Assembly: GCF_024435355.1 (NCBI RefSeq)
Contig: NZ_JAMJWG010000003.1
Coordinates: forward strand, 638,054-702,053
DNA length: 64,000 bases
From: Streptomyces odontomachi
GTDB taxonomy: Bacteria > Actinomycetota > Actinomycetes > Streptomycetales > Streptomycetaceae
Direction: 5' to 3'
Part shown: piece after piece, positions 33,926 to 43,119 of the stretch
How positions within the stretch are numbered: the first letter of the stretch is position 1
Layout: each line of letters begins with the position of its first letter
Program-made: the position numbers and the translations under genes
Notes under the pieces: generated by a model
The model's database searches: none
What the model was told of the DNA's origin: nothing
The model's input: only the letters and a program-made list of their open reading frames with translations

Positions 33926-35737
33926 ATGGCAAAGAGTGCACGAGTCCGCGCTCCCGAGCTGGTCGGGCAGGGTGGCTGGATCAACACAGGCGACAAGGAG
34001 CTGAGCCTCGCGAAGCTGCGCGGGCGCATCGTCATCATTGATTTCTGGACATTCTGTTGTGTGAACTGCCTGCATGTCCTTGACGAGCTGCGCGAGCTCG
34101 AGGAGAAGCACCGGGACACCCTGGTGATCGTCGGCGTGCACTCGCCGAAGTTCGTCCACGAGGCCGAGCACCAGGCCGTCGTGGACGCCGTGGAACGGTA
34201 CGGCGTGGCGCACCCGGTGCTCGACGACCCGGAGCTGGTCACCTGGAAGCAGTACGCGGTGCGGGCCTGGCCGACGCTGGTCGTGATCGACCCCGAGGGG
34301 TACGTCGTCGCCCAGCACGCCGGTGAGGGGCATGCGCACGCCCTCGCGCAGCTGGTCGAGGAGCTGGAGGCGGAGCACGAGGCGAAGGGCACGCTGCACC
34401 GGGGGGAAGGGCCGTACGTGCCGCCCGAGCCGGTCGCGGCCGACCTGCGCTTCCCCGGCAACGTGCTGGTCCTGCCGTCCGGGAACCTGCTGGTCTCCGA
34501 CACCAGCCGGCACCAGCTGGTGGAGCTGGCGCCGGACGGCGAGAGCGTCGTACGAAGGATCGGGTCCGGTGAGCGCGGCTTCGCCGACGGCACCGCGCAG
34601 AGTGCCGGATTCAGCGAGCCGCAGGGGCTCGCGCTGCTGGACGAGCGGACGGTCGTGGTCGCCGACACCGTGAACCACGCGCTGCGCGGCGTCGACCTCG
34701 CCACCGGCGCGGTCAGCACGCTCGCCGGCACCGGACGCCAGTGGTGGCAGGGCTCACCGACCAGCGGGCCGGCACGCGAGGTGGCCCTCTCCTCGCCGTG
34801 GGACGTGGCCGTCTTCGGCGGCAAGGTGTGGATCGCCATGACGGGCGTGCACCAGCTGTGGACCTACGACCCGGAGGCGGGCACGGTCGAGGTGGCGGCC
34901 GGCACCACCAACGAGGGTCTCGTCGACGGCCCCGCCGCCGAGGCCTGGTTCGCCCAGCCGTCCGGGCTCGCGGTCGGCGGCGACCGGCTGTGGCTGGCGG
35001 ACGCCGAGACGTCGGCGCTGCGCTGGGTGGACACCGACGGCGCGGTGCACACCGCGGTCGGCACCGGACTCTTCGACTTCGGGCACCGCGACGGGCCCGC
35101 CGCGCAGGCGCTGTTCCAGCACCCGCTGGGTGTCACGGTCCTGCCGGACGGCTCGGTCGCGGTCAGCGACACCTACAACCACGCGCTGCGCCGCTACGAC
35201 CCCGCCACCGGCGAGGTCACCACCCTCGCCACGGACCTGCGGGAACCCTCCGACGCCGTGGTCGTCGGCGAGGACCTGCTGGTCGTGGAGTCGGCCCGGC
35301 ACCGGCTGACCCGGCTGCGGCTGCCGGAGGAGGCGGTACGCGTGGCGGGCGTCGCCCACCGCACGCAGCGCGCCGCGACCGATGTCGCCCCCGGTGAGTT
35401 CCGGCTCGACGTGATCTTCCAGCCGCCGGCCGGCCAGAAGCTCGACGACAGCTTCGGCCCCGCCACCCGACTGCTGGTCTCCGCGACCCCGCCCGAGCTG
35501 CTGCGCGACGGCGCGGGACAGGGCACCGACCTGGCCCGCACCCTGGACCTCGACCCGGCGGTGCGCGAGGGCGTCCTGCATGTCTCGGCGATGGCCGCCT
35601 CCTGCGACGACGACGGCTCCGAGTACGCGGCCTGCCACGTACACCAGCAGGACTGGGGCGTCCCGGTACGCCTCACCGAGAACGGCGCGCGGCGCCTGCC
35701 GCTGGTGTTGGCGGGGATGGACGACGCGGCGGGCTGA
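33926..35737 (+). CDS. Thioredoxin-like protein fused to NHL-repeat propeller
   Basis: 603 residues. The thioredoxin domain (~1-150) has FWTFCCVNCLHV, in which Cys44-Val-Asn-Cys47 is the redox pair and Cys43 is extra. The rest is an NHL beta-propeller with repeated units such as PQGLALLDERTVVVADTVNHALRGVD and PLGVTVLPDGSVAVSDTYNHALRRYD. A C-terminal domain with two Cys follows. No signal peptide. This matches the NHL-domain thioredoxins (NHLRC2-like) widespread in actinobacteria. Probably a cytoplasmic redox protein; the partner is unknown. Confidence 0.92.
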   Translation: MAKSARVRAPELVGQGGWINTGDKELSLAKLRGRIVIIDFWTFCCVNCLHVLDELRELEEKHRDTLVIVGVHSPKFVHEAEHQAVVDAVERYGVAHPVLDDPELVTWKQYAVRAWPTLVVIDPEGYVVAQHAGEGHAHALAQLVEELEAEHEAKGTLHRGEGPYVPPEPVAADLRFPGNVLVLPSGNLLVSDTSRHQLVELAPDGESVVRRIGSGERGFADGTAQSAGFSEPQGLALLDERTVVVADTVNHALRGVDLATGAVSTLAGTGRQWWQGSPTSGPAREVALSSPWDVAVFGGKVWIAMTGVHQLWTYDPEAGTVEVAAGTTNEGLVDGPAAEAWFAQPSGLAVGGDRLWLADAETSALRWVDTDGAVHTAVGTGLFDFGHRDGPAAQALFQHPLGVTVLPDGSVAVSDTYNHALRRYDPATGEVTTLATDLREPSDAVVVGEDLLVVESARHRLTRLRLPEEAVRVAGVAHRTQRAATDVAPGEFRLDVIFQPPAGQKLDDSFGPATRLLVSATPPELLRDGAGQGTDLARTLDLDPAVREGVLHVSAMAASCDDDGSEYAACHVHQQDWGVPVRLTENGARRLPLVLAGMDDAAG

Positions 35738-35762
35738 GCGCCGGGGGGTGGTTGGGTGCGGT

Positions 35763-35887
35763 GCGCAGTTCCCCGCGCCCCTTTCTCCCGGTCGGCTGGT
35801 GGCCTGGCGCGCGAGGCGTTGCCCCCTGGGGTCGGTGGCGATCTGACGGTTTCGTCGTGGCTGGTCGCGCAGTTCCCCGCGCCCCTT
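35763..35887. repeat. Dispersed element ends, GCGCAGTTCCCCGCGCCCCTT
   Basis: Two direct copies of a motif beginning GCGCAGTTCCCCGCGCC, about 80 bases apart, with GTCGTGGCTGGTCGCGCAG leading into the second. The same pieces recur, inverted, at 51020-51147 and 59734-59895, so this is one member of a dispersed intergenic family. Confidence 0.8.
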
Positions 35888-35967
35888 GAGGGTGGGCACT
35901 GAGTGCCCGACGCACGGGCGCCTGCTGTTGCCCCCGCGTCCCGGCAGAGGCATCGTGTCTGGTAGAC

Positions 35968-35991
35968 CCAGGTATATCCAGATATGCCTGG
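35968..35991. promoter_or_regulatory. 24-base inverted repeat upstream of the phosphatase-B12 operon
   Basis: CCAGGTATAT and ATATGCCTGG surround CCAG, with one mismatch between arms. It is AT-rich for this genome and ends 57 bases before the phosphatase start. Candidate operator or promoter element. Confidence 0.5.
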
Positions 35992-36048
35992 CCCATCGAC
36001 AAGGTCGAAAAGGGGTGAGGGGTCGTCCCTCGCAGACGACCCGAGCCA

Positions 36049-37818
36049 GTGAGCGCTTCCGCCGGTTCACCGGTCGGCCGGTCGGCGGCCCGGCGCGCGC
36101 ACGGGCCCCAGCCGGCCAGCGTGCTGGCGCACGCGCCCTGCCCCGTGCTGGTCGTCCGGCCCTCCGGCGTGATCAGTCAGGTGAACGGCGCCGCCGCCCG
36201 GCTCTTTCCGACGGCGGTGCCCGGAGCGCTGCTGGACGACACCACCCCACCCTGGCTCGCCGGGGGCCACCGGCGGCTCGCCGTCGCCGCTCCGGCGGGC
36301 GACACCGGCCGCAGCGTGCGCGGGCGGGCGGCCGGCCGGTACTTCGACGCATGGCCGACCCCTGGTGAGGGCGGTCAGATTGTGTGGTGGCTGATCGACG
36401 ACACCTCGGACACCCGCGCAGCGGCCCGGTCCGGAGACCGGTCCGGCGAGCTGAGGGCGGCGCTGCACGAGGACCCGGAGCGCACCGCGTTCCTGGTCAG
36501 CGCCACCAGCGCCCTGCTGACCACCCTGAACTCCGACCGCTGCATGGAGGTCGGCGCCCGGCTCGCCTCCGGCCACCTCGCGGACGGCGCCGTGGTGGTC
36601 GCCCCGCAGGAGGGCGACGACTTCGCGCTGGCCTACGGCATCGACGGCGCCCCCGCAGGGCACGGCACCGTCTCCGAAGACGCCGTGGCCGGCGTGCCCG
36701 TGCTTCATGAGGCGCTGCACGGCTTCCCGCCCGTGACCTCCCACCGCATCCCCCCGGACCGGCTGCCCCGGTGGGCGGTGCCCCCGGGGTTCGACGGGGA
36801 CGTCGGCTCCGTCCGGGTGGTGCCGTTGCCGGGGCACGGGATCCCTGCCGGTGCCCTGATCCTGCTGCACTCCGACCCCGACCGGCCGCACGGCGAGCAC
36901 GGCGAGAACGGCGAGCACGGCGAGAACGGCGAGAACGGCGAATTGTTCGTACGTCTGTTCGCAACGCGTGCAGGGGCGGCCCTCGCCGCGGCCCGGATCT
37001 ATGCGCGGCAGTCCGCGATCACGGAGACCCTGATGCGCGACCTGCTCCCGCCGCACCTGCACGAGGTGCACGGCGTGGACTTCGCGGGCGGCTACCGCGC
37101 CTCAGGCCGCGCCGAGCGCATCGGCGGCGACTTCTACGCCGTCCACCCCGGAAGCGACCCCGAGGACGAGTCGCTCGCCGTCCTGGGCGACGTCTGCGGC
37201 AAGGGACTCCAGGCCGCCGTGCTGACCGGAAAGATCCGGCACACCCTCCAGGCGCTGCTGCCCCTGGGCGACGACCACCGGCGCGTGCTCCGCATGCTCA
37301 ACCACACCCTGCTGACCGACGACGGGTTCGCCACCCTCGTGCTGGCCTCGGCGGTCCGCCGCGGCGACACCGTGCACCTGCGGCTGACCGGCGCGGGGCA
37401 CCCGCCACCGCTCGTCGTGCGCGCCGACGGGCGGGTGTCGGAGGTGGCCACCCGCGGCACGCTGGTCGGCGTGCTGGACGAGGTCGAGGCCGAGACGGTC
37501 CCGGTGCGGCTGGCGCCCGGCGAGACGTGCCTGCTCTACAGCGACGGCATCACCGAGGCCCGCGGCGGGCCGATGGGCCGGGCCTTCTTCGGCGAGGAGC
37601 GACTGGCGGCGGCGCTCGCCGAGTGCGCGCGGATGCCCGCCGAGGCCGTCGTGGCGCACGTCCAGATGCTGGCCACCCAGTGGGTCGGCGAGGGCCGCCA
37701 CGACGACATGGCGCTGCTCGCCGTCACCGCCCCGTGCGACACCACCACCACCACCGCACGCGGCCCCGCGCCTCCGGCCGGCGCTTCCCCGCACGGCCCC
37801 GGGGGGAGCGCGACATGA
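36049..37818 (+). CDS. PAS-GAF-SpoIIE-type PP2C phosphatase
   Basis: 589 residues. A PAS-like segment (LAHAPCPVLVVRPSGVISQVN) is followed by a GAF-like domain (ERTAFLVSATSALLTTLNSDR onward), a Gly-Glu-Asn/His repeat near 285-300, and a PP2C SpoIIE domain from about 340 with metal ligands GGDFYAVH, LGDVCGKG, YSDGITEAR and HDDMALLAV. Such phosphatases dephosphorylate anti-anti-sigma factors in partner-switching pathways. Start GTG 36049 lacks a strong ribosome site. The stop overlaps the cobalamin-binding gene by 4 bases (ATGA), so the two are functionally linked and may form a sensor-phosphatase pair. Confidence 0.9.
   Translation: MSASAGSPVGRSAARRAHGPQPASVLAHAPCPVLVVRPSGVISQVNGAAARLFPTAVPGALLDDTTPPWLAGGHRRLAVAAPAGDTGRSVRGRAAGRYFDAWPTPGEGGQIVWWLIDDTSDTRAAARSGDRSGELRAALHEDPERTAFLVSATSALLTTLNSDRCMEVGARLASGHLADGAVVVAPQEGDDFALAYGIDGAPAGHGTVSEDAVAGVPVLHEALHGFPPVTSHRIPPDRLPRWAVPPGFDGDVGSVRVVPLPGHGIPAGALILLHSDPDRPHGEHGENGEHGENGENGELFVRLFATRAGAALAAARIYARQSAITETLMRDLLPPHLHEVHGVDFAGGYRASGRAERIGGDFYAVHPGSDPEDESLAVLGDVCGKGLQAAVLTGKIRHTLQALLPLGDDHRRVLRMLNHTLLTDDGFATLVLASAVRRGDTVHLRLTGAGHPPPLVVRADGRVSEVATRGTLVGVLDEVEAETVPVRLAPGETCLLYSDGITEARGGPMGRAFFGEERLAAALAECARMPAEAVVAHVQMLATQWVGEGRHDDMALLAVTAPCDTTTTTARGPAPPAGASPHGPGGSAT
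36889..36942. repeat. 9-base coding microsatellite in phosphatase linker
   Basis: Units GGCGAGCAC, GGCGAGAAC repeat and encode Gly-Glu-His/Asn before the PP2C domain. Frame-preserving. Confidence 0.85.
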
Positions 37819-38969
37819 GCGCCTCAGACGCCCCGGACACCCCTGGGCCCCCGGACACCCCGGGCACCTCAGGCACCCCGAACGCACCGGACCGGACATC
37901 GTCCGCGTCCGAACGCCTTGCCGTCGCACGCGACGCGCTGTGGGACGCCCTGCGCGACTCCGACGAGCGGCGGGCGTGCCGGGTCGCCGTGGCGGCCCTG
38001 GACGACGGCGTTCCTGTGGAGGACGCCCTGCTGGAGGTGGTCGCCCCGCTCCAGCGGCGGGTCGGCCTCGAATGGGCGGCCGACCGGATCACCGTCGCAC
38101 AGGAGCACGCCGCCACCGCCGTCGCCGACCAGGTCGTCACCGCGATCATGGCCCATCCGGCGGCGACCGACGGCCCCGCGGCGCACGGCGGCGAACGCGG
38201 CCGGATCACGGTGTGCTGCGTGGACGGCGAGTGGCACGCCCTGCCCGCCCGGCTGCTGGCCGAGGTGCTGCGGCTGCACGGCTGGCGGATCCACTACCTG
38301 GGTGGTCAGTTGCCGTTGCCCAACCTGGTCGCCGACGTGTACCGCACCGATCCGCACGCCGTGGCCCTGTCGTGCTCGCTGCCCGTGCGGCTGCCCACCG
38401 CGCACGCCGCGATCACCGCCTGCCAGGCCACCGGTGTGCCGGTGTTCGTGGGCGGCGCCGCGTTCGGCGCCGACGGTCGTTACGCACGGCTGCTCGGGGC
38501 CGACGCCTGGGCGCCCGACGCCCGGGCCGCCGCGGCCCGGCTCGCCGAAGGCCTGCCCGAACCGCACGGCCCGGGCCGGCCCAGGCCGGTGGACGGCCGC
38601 GCAGCCGCGGCGCACCACGAGTACCTGGACCTCACCCGGGACGCGCCCGAGCTGGTGCGCGCGACGCACACCGAGCTGATGGAGCAGGCCCGGACGGTGG
38701 AGGTCCTGCCGGAACCTCATCTGCCGGAGGTCGCCGCGGACATCGCCCGGGTCGTCGACTACCTGGCCGCGTCCCTGTACTGCGACGACGCGGATCTCTT
38801 CACCGACTTCATCCGGTGGGCGGCGGCCGTCCAGGCCACCCGCGGCATACCCGCCGACTACCTGGTGGCGCTGCTCGACACGCTCGCCACCCGGTTGCAC
38901 GACTTTCCGGAGACCATGCGCCTGATCGGTGCGGCGCATGCGCTCCCCGATCTCACGACGGACGTCTGA
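37815..38969 (+). CDS. CarH-like cobalamin-binding protein without DNA-binding domain
   Basis: 384 residues. After a disordered Pro/Thr-rich N-terminus comes a four-helix bundle containing W87-x9-E97-H98 (LEWAADRITVAQEHAATAV), the CarH signature around adenosylcobalamin. A Rossmann B12-binding domain follows: DGEWHALPARLLAEVLRLHG with His141 as likely lower ligand, YLGGQLP, and VFVGGAAF. The MerR-type DNA-binding domain of CarH is missing. A C-terminal helical domain (~255-384: LPEVAADIARVVDYLAASLY, FIRWAAAVQATRGIPADYLV) could bind proteins. Coupled to the upstream phosphatase by a 4-base overlap, it may act as a light or B12 sensor for it; that is inference. Confidence 0.88.
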   Translation: MSASDAPDTPGPPDTPGTSGTPNAPDRTSSASERLAVARDALWDALRDSDERRACRVAVAALDDGVPVEDALLEVVAPLQRRVGLEWAADRITVAQEHAATAVADQVVTAIMAHPAATDGPAAHGGERGRITVCCVDGEWHALPARLLAEVLRLHGWRIHYLGGQLPLPNLVADVYRTDPHAVALSCSLPVRLPTAHAAITACQATGVPVFVGGAAFGADGRYARLLGADAWAPDARAAAARLAEGLPEPHGPGRPRPVDGRAAAAHHEYLDLTRDAPELVRATHTELMEQARTVEVLPEPHLPEVAADIARVVDYLAASLYCDDADLFTDFIRWAAAVQATRGIPADYLVALLDTLATRLHDFPETMRLIGAAHALPDLTTDV

Positions 38970-39041
38970 CGCCCGTCCGACGCCCCGTCCGGGGCAGATG
39001 GCGGCAGTCCGCCGCCGCATCACGCCGTGGTGTGGCGTGGC

Positions 39042-39299
39042 TCACTCGTACGTGCCGTAGTCCCCGTACGTGCCGCCGGGGTGGTGATGGTGGTGGCGTT
39101 CCTCCTCGACCACCGGGGAGGGCGGCACCACGACCCGGCGGCGCCGGGCGATCCCGCTGAACGTGGCGATGCCGATGAGGCCGACGGCCATGAGGATGAT
39201 GCCGACGAGATCCAGGTTGACCCCGCTCATGTGCCAGTCGGTCGCGAAGGTGAGGATGGCTCCGACGGCGATCAGGATGATGCATCCGCCAATACCCAT
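39042..39299 (-). CDS. Small membrane protein (DUF6458-like)
   Basis: 85 residues. Two membrane helices: GGCIILIAVGAILTFAT and LDLVGIILMAVGLIGIATFSG. A positively charged tail (ARRRRVVV) follows, then a cluster of five His and Gly/Tyr. The arrangement resembles DUF6458. Function unknown. Start ATG 39299. Upstream are three identical 14-base iterons (39347-39399) that could regulate it. Confidence 0.85.
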   Translation of the reverse strand: MGIGGCIILIAVGAILTFATDWHMSGVNLDLVGIILMAVGLIGIATFSGIARRRRVVVPPSPVVEEERHHHHHPGGTYGDYGTYE

Positions 39300-39346
39300 G
39301 GTCTCTCCCCCTCCTGTCTGTCCGGTCCTACCGGGCCATGCTTCGG

Positions 39347-39399
39347 TCTGACTCGTTTGCCGTTCTGACTCTCTGACTCGTTTGCTCTGACTCGTTTGC
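39347..39399. repeat. Three 14-base iterons
   Basis: TCTGACTCGTTTGC occurs at 39347-39360, 39372-39385 and 39386-39399, upstream of the DUF6458-like gene on its promoter side. Regular copies of this size suggest a regulator-binding array or slippage. Confidence 0.8.
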
Positions 39400-39523
39400 T
39401 GTTCCGCCTCCGGGTACCCCGGCGGGCAGCGAGCATGCGGGAACGGGCTCGTGACACGCCATCACGAGCCATGTCCGGCAAAACGGAAAAATGGCCAGGG
39501 GGGAAGAGGCTGTCCCTCTCCGG

Positions 39524-40900
39524 CTACCCCTCCAGGAACGCCCGCAGCGCGCCCGCCAACTGGTACGGGTCGTCGGCCGCGCAGAGTTCGCGCGCGCTGT
39601 GCATGGACAGGATGGCCACGCCCACGTCGACGGTCTGGAAGCCGTGCCGGGCGGCGGTGATGGGGCCGATGGTGGTGCCGCAGGGCATGGCGTTGTGCGA
39701 GACGAACGACTGGAGCGGCACGCCCGCCTTCTCGCAGGCCGCGGCGAACACGGCTCGTCCGCTGCCGTCGGTAGCGTAACGATTGTTCACGTTGACCTTG
39801 AGGATGGGCCCCTCGCCGGCGCGCGGCTGGTGGGTCGGGTCGTGCCGCTCCGGGTAGTTGGGGTGCACGGCGTGGCCGGTGTCCGAGGAGACGCAGACGG
39901 AGCCGGCGAAGGCGCGCGCCCGGTCTTCCAGCGTCCCGCCGCGTGCGAACACCGAGCGCTCCAGCACGGTGCCGAGCAGCGGGCCGTCGGCGCCGGTGTC
40001 GGACTGCGAGCCGTTCTCCTCGTGGTCGAAGGCGACGAACACCGGGATGTGGGTCGGCGAGGCGTCGTCGGTGCCCGCGTCCGCAGAGCCGGAGTCCGGG
40101 GAGCAGACGGCGGCCAGCGCTGCGGTGGCGGCGTGCACGGACAGCAGGTTGTCCAGCCGTGGGGCGGCGACGAGTTCACGGTCGCGGCCGAGGTAGGCCG
40201 GTGGCTCGACGGAGTGCGTCATCAGGTCCCAGCCGGTGACGTCCCCGGCGGGGAGCCCGCACTCCTCCTCCAGGAAGCGGATCAGGTCGCCCTCGTGGAC
40301 CTCGCCGAGCCCCCACACGGGCTGGAGGTGGCGCTGCTTGTCGAGCTTGAGTCCCTCGGCGGTGACCGAGCGGTCCAGGTGGATCGCCAACTGCGGCACG
40401 CGCAGCAGCGGCCGGTCGATGTTCACCAGCCGGGAGCTGCCGTCCCGCAGGCTGAGCCGGCCGGCGATGCCCAGGTCGCGGTCGAGCCAGGAGTTGAGCA
40501 GCGGTCCGCCGTAGATCTCCACGGCGACCTGCCGCCAGCCGAACGAGCCGGTGTCCGGGAGCGGCTTGACCCGCAGGTTCGGCGAGTCGGTGTGGGCGCC
40601 GACGATCCGGAACGGGGCGTGCGCCGGCGCGTTCGGCGGCACGTACCAGGCCACGATGGCGCCGCCGCGCAGCACGTACCTGCCACCCGACGACCCGTCC
40701 CAGGCGTCGGTCTCGGCGACCTGGCGGAAGCCGATCTTCTCCAGGCGCGCGGCCGCGTTCGCCACAGCGTGGTACGGCGACGGGCTCGCGGACACGAACG
40801 ACATGAGGTCGTCGGTGTGGCCGCGGTCGAAGCCGTGGGGGGCGCGCGGAGCGCTGCCGGAGGCGGCGGCGCTGCGGGACGGGCGGACACTTTTGCTCAT
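39524..40900 (-). CDS. M18 family aminopeptidase (aspartyl-type)
   Basis: 458 residues, full length for M18. Metal ligands and catalytic residues are seen: GAHTDSPN (His/Asp), APRLDNL, AFDHEENGS (Glu-Glu), SSDTGHAVHPNY and ILSMHSARE (His). It removes N-terminal acidic residues, acts in the cytoplasm as a large oligomer and uses two zinc ions. ATG at 40900 has AAGGTG upstream. A strong hairpin (40920-40958) lies just 20 bases before the start, so read-through from the upstream acyl-CoA dehydrogenase gene is probably blocked. Confidence 0.95.
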   Translation of the reverse strand: MSKSVRPSRSAAASGSAPRAPHGFDRGHTDDLMSFVSASPSPYHAVANAAARLEKIGFRQVAETDAWDGSSGGRYVLRGGAIVAWYVPPNAPAHAPFRIVGAHTDSPNLRVKPLPDTGSFGWRQVAVEIYGGPLLNSWLDRDLGIAGRLSLRDGSSRLVNIDRPLLRVPQLAIHLDRSVTAEGLKLDKQRHLQPVWGLGEVHEGDLIRFLEEECGLPAGDVTGWDLMTHSVEPPAYLGRDRELVAAPRLDNLLSVHAATAALAAVCSPDSGSADAGTDDASPTHIPVFVAFDHEENGSQSDTGADGPLLGTVLERSVFARGGTLEDRARAFAGSVCVSSDTGHAVHPNYPERHDPTHQPRAGEGPILKVNVNNRYATDGSGRAVFAAACEKAGVPLQSFVSHNAMPCGTTIGPITAARHGFQTVDVGVAILSMHSARELCAADDPYQLAGALRAFLEG

Positions 40901-40919
40901 GGGTTCACCTTAACGACGC

Positions 40920-40958
40920 TCGAGGGCCCATTCCCCGGGTTGGGGAATGGGCCCTCGA
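40920..40958 (-). terminator. Strong hairpin between acyl-CoA dehydrogenase and aminopeptidase genes
   Basis: Perfect 17-base stem: TCGAGGGCCCATTCCCC, 5-base loop, complement (arms 40920-40936 and 40942-40958). It lies about 180 bases after the dehydrogenase stop and 20 bases before the aminopeptidase start. No long U tract, as is common in streptomycetes. Could also act as an attenuator. Confidence 0.75.
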
Positions 40959-41136
40959 ACGAGTGTAGGAGCAGGTCCGGCAGCCACGGGGGTGGTGTCG
41001 CGGCTGCCGGACCGCCCAGCGGGCCCGCCGGTGCGCACACACCGGCAGGGCCCCGCAGTCGGTCGGGGGTGGGGGTTCCCGGACCCAGGGTGGGGCAGGC
41101 CGGGCCCCGGCCGTCCGCGGGGTGAACGGTCCGGGA

Positions 41137-42969
41137 CTAGAAGGCTGCCTCGTCCAGGTCCATCAGGTCCAGTGCCACTTGCTCGGCGATCTGCCGCTGC
41201 ACGGCCACACCCGGCAGCACGTTCGCGGCGAAGAACCGGGCGGCGGCGATCTTGCCCCGGTAGAAGGCCGTTTCCTTCGCGTTCACACCGGGCCCGGCCA
41301 GCTTCTCCGCCGCGACGGCGGCACCGCGCAGCAGCAGGTAGCCGACGACGACGTCGCCGCAGGCGAGCAGTAGGCGGGTGGTGTTCAGCCCGACCTTGTA
41401 GATGCTGCGGACTTCCTTCTCGGTGGCGGCGAGGTCGGTCAGCATGACGCCGACGATCGCTTCGAGCTCCACGGCGGCCTTCGACAGCTGCTCGCGCGCC
41501 TCGGACAGCTCGTCGCCGCCGGTGCCCACCGCGAGGAACTTCTTGATCTCCTCGGCGAGCGAGTTCAGCGCCTGGCCCTGGTTGCGGACCACCTTGCGGA
41601 AGAAGAAGTCCTGGCCCTGGATCGCGGTGGTGCCCTCGTACAGGGTGTCGATCTTGGCGTCCCGGATGTACTGCTCCAGCGGGTACTCCTGGAGGTAGCC
41701 CGAGCCACCGAAGGTCTGCAACGACTGCGCCAGCTGCTCGTAGGCCTTCTCGGAGCCGTAGCCCTTGACGATCGGCAGCAGCAGGTCGTTCAGCGCGTGC
41801 AGCTGCGCGGCGTCCTCGCCGCGTGCTTCCTTGACCGCGATCTCGTCCTGGACGGTGGCGGTGTACAGCACCAGGGCGCGCATGCCCTCCGCGTACGCCT
41901 TCTGCGTCATCAGGGAACGGCGCACGTCCGGGTGGTGGGTGATGGTCACCTTCGGCGCGCTCTTGTCCATGAAGTTCGCCAGGTCCGGGCCCTGCACCCG
42001 CTCCTTCGCGTACTCCAGGGCGTTCAGGTAGCCGGAGGAGAGCGTCGATATCGCCTTGGTGCCGACCATCATGCGGGCGAACTCGATGATCCGGAACATC
42101 TGCCGGATGCCGTCGTGCTTGTCGCCGATCAGCCAGCCCTTGGCCGGGTGCCGCTCGCCGAACGTCATCTCGCAGGTGTTGGAGACCTTCAGGCCCATCT
42201 TGTGCTCGACGTTGGTGGCGTAGGCGCCGTTGCGCTCGCCCAGCTCGCCGGTCTCGGGGTCGAACTCGTACTTCGGCACGAGGAAGAGGGACAGGCCCTT
42301 GGTGCCGGGTCCCGCGCCCTCGGGGCGGGCCAGCACGTAGTGGAAGATGTTCTCCTCCAGGTCGTGCTCGCCCGAGGTGATGAAGCGCTTGACGCCCTCG
42401 ATGTGCCAGGAGCCGTCCTCCTGCTGGACCGCCTTGGTGCGTCCTGCGCCGACGTCCGAGCCCGCGTCCGGCTCGGTGAGCACCATGGTGGCGCCCCAGC
42501 GCTTCTCGACGGCGAGCTTGGCGATCTCCTTCTGCTGCTCGGTGCCCTCCTCGAAGAGGATCCGCGCGAACGCGGGGCCCGAGGCGTACATCCAGATGGC
42601 CGGGTTGGCGCCCAGCACCAGCTCCGCGTAGGCCCAGATCAGGGACGGCGGCGTGGTGGTGCCACCGATCTCCTCGGGCAGGCCGAGCCGCCAGTACTCG
42701 GAGTCCATGAACGTCCGGTACGACTTCTTGAAGGACGCGGGGACCGGGGCCGTGTGCGTGGCCGGGTCGAAGACGGGCGGGGTGCGGTCGGCGTCCGCGT
42801 AGGACTCCGCGAGGTCGTGCTCGGCGAGCCGGCTGACCTCGGTCAGGACGTCCTTGGCGGTCTCGGCATCCATCTCCGCGAACGGGCCGGTGCCGTACAG
42901 CTTGTCGCGGCCGAGCACCTCGAAGAGGTTGAACTCGACGTCGCGGAGATTCGACTTGTAGTGGCCCAT
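41137..42969 (-). CDS. Acyl-CoA dehydrogenase, FadE5 type
   Basis: 610 residues, longer than the ~380-residue standard family as in FadE5-like enzymes. Recognised blocks: [19 protein letters not shown] (FAD/substrate loop), [61 protein letters not shown] with the catalytic Glu in YEGT. A C-terminal helical extension follows ([21 protein letters not shown]). It catalyses the first step of fatty-acid beta-oxidation with broad chain length. ATG 42969. The upstream region has a pair of CTACC-NNN-GGTAG-like palindromes, likely for a TetR lipid sensor. Confidence 0.95.
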   Translation of the reverse strand: MGHYKSNLRDVEFNLFEVLGRDKLYGTGPFAEMDAETAKDVLTEVSRLAEHDLAESYADADRTPPVFDPATHTAPVPASFKKSYRTFMDSEYWRLGLPEEIGGTTTPPSLIWAYAELVLGANPAIWMYASGPAFARILFEEGTEQQKEIAKLAVEKRWGATMVLTEPDAGSDVGAGRTKAVQQEDGSWHIEGVKRFITSGEHDLEENIFHYVLARPEGAGPGTKGLSLFLVPKYEFDPETGELGERNGAYATNVEHKMGLKVSNTCEMTFGERHPAKGWLIGDKHDGIRQMFRIIEFARMMVGTKAISTLSSGYLNALEYAKERVQGPDLANFMDKSAPKVTITHHPDVRRSLMTQKAYAEGMRALVLYTATVQDEIAVKEARGEDAAQLHALNDLLLPIVKGYGSEKAYEQLAQSLQTFGGSGYLQEYPLEQYIRDAKIDTLYEGTTAIQGQDFFFRKVVRNQGQALNSLAEEIKKFLAVGTGGDELSEAREQLSKAAVELEAIVGVMLTDLAATEKEVRSIYKVGLNTTRLLLACGDVVVGYLLLRGAAVAAEKLAGPGVNAKETAFYRGKIAAARFFAANVLPGVAVQRQIAEQVALDLMDLDEAAF

Positions 42970-43119
42970 GGCAACGGCTCCGTATGGGGTCGGAGGGCTT
43001 CAGTCCTCGTTCTGCGGATGTGTCCTGTGTGTCCTGGTGCGGATCATGACCGCCGGCAGCCGGGCACGGGGTGTGCGTCCCGCTGTGTGCGGATGCGGAC
43101 GGGGCACGGCTGTGTCCGT

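Larger units (their letters stand above)
35738..36048. other. Intergenic region with dispersed repeat copies
   Basis: No gene seen. It holds two copies of a dispersed repeat end (35763-35784 and 35867-35887) and a 24-base inverted repeat near its right end. Confidence 0.6.
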
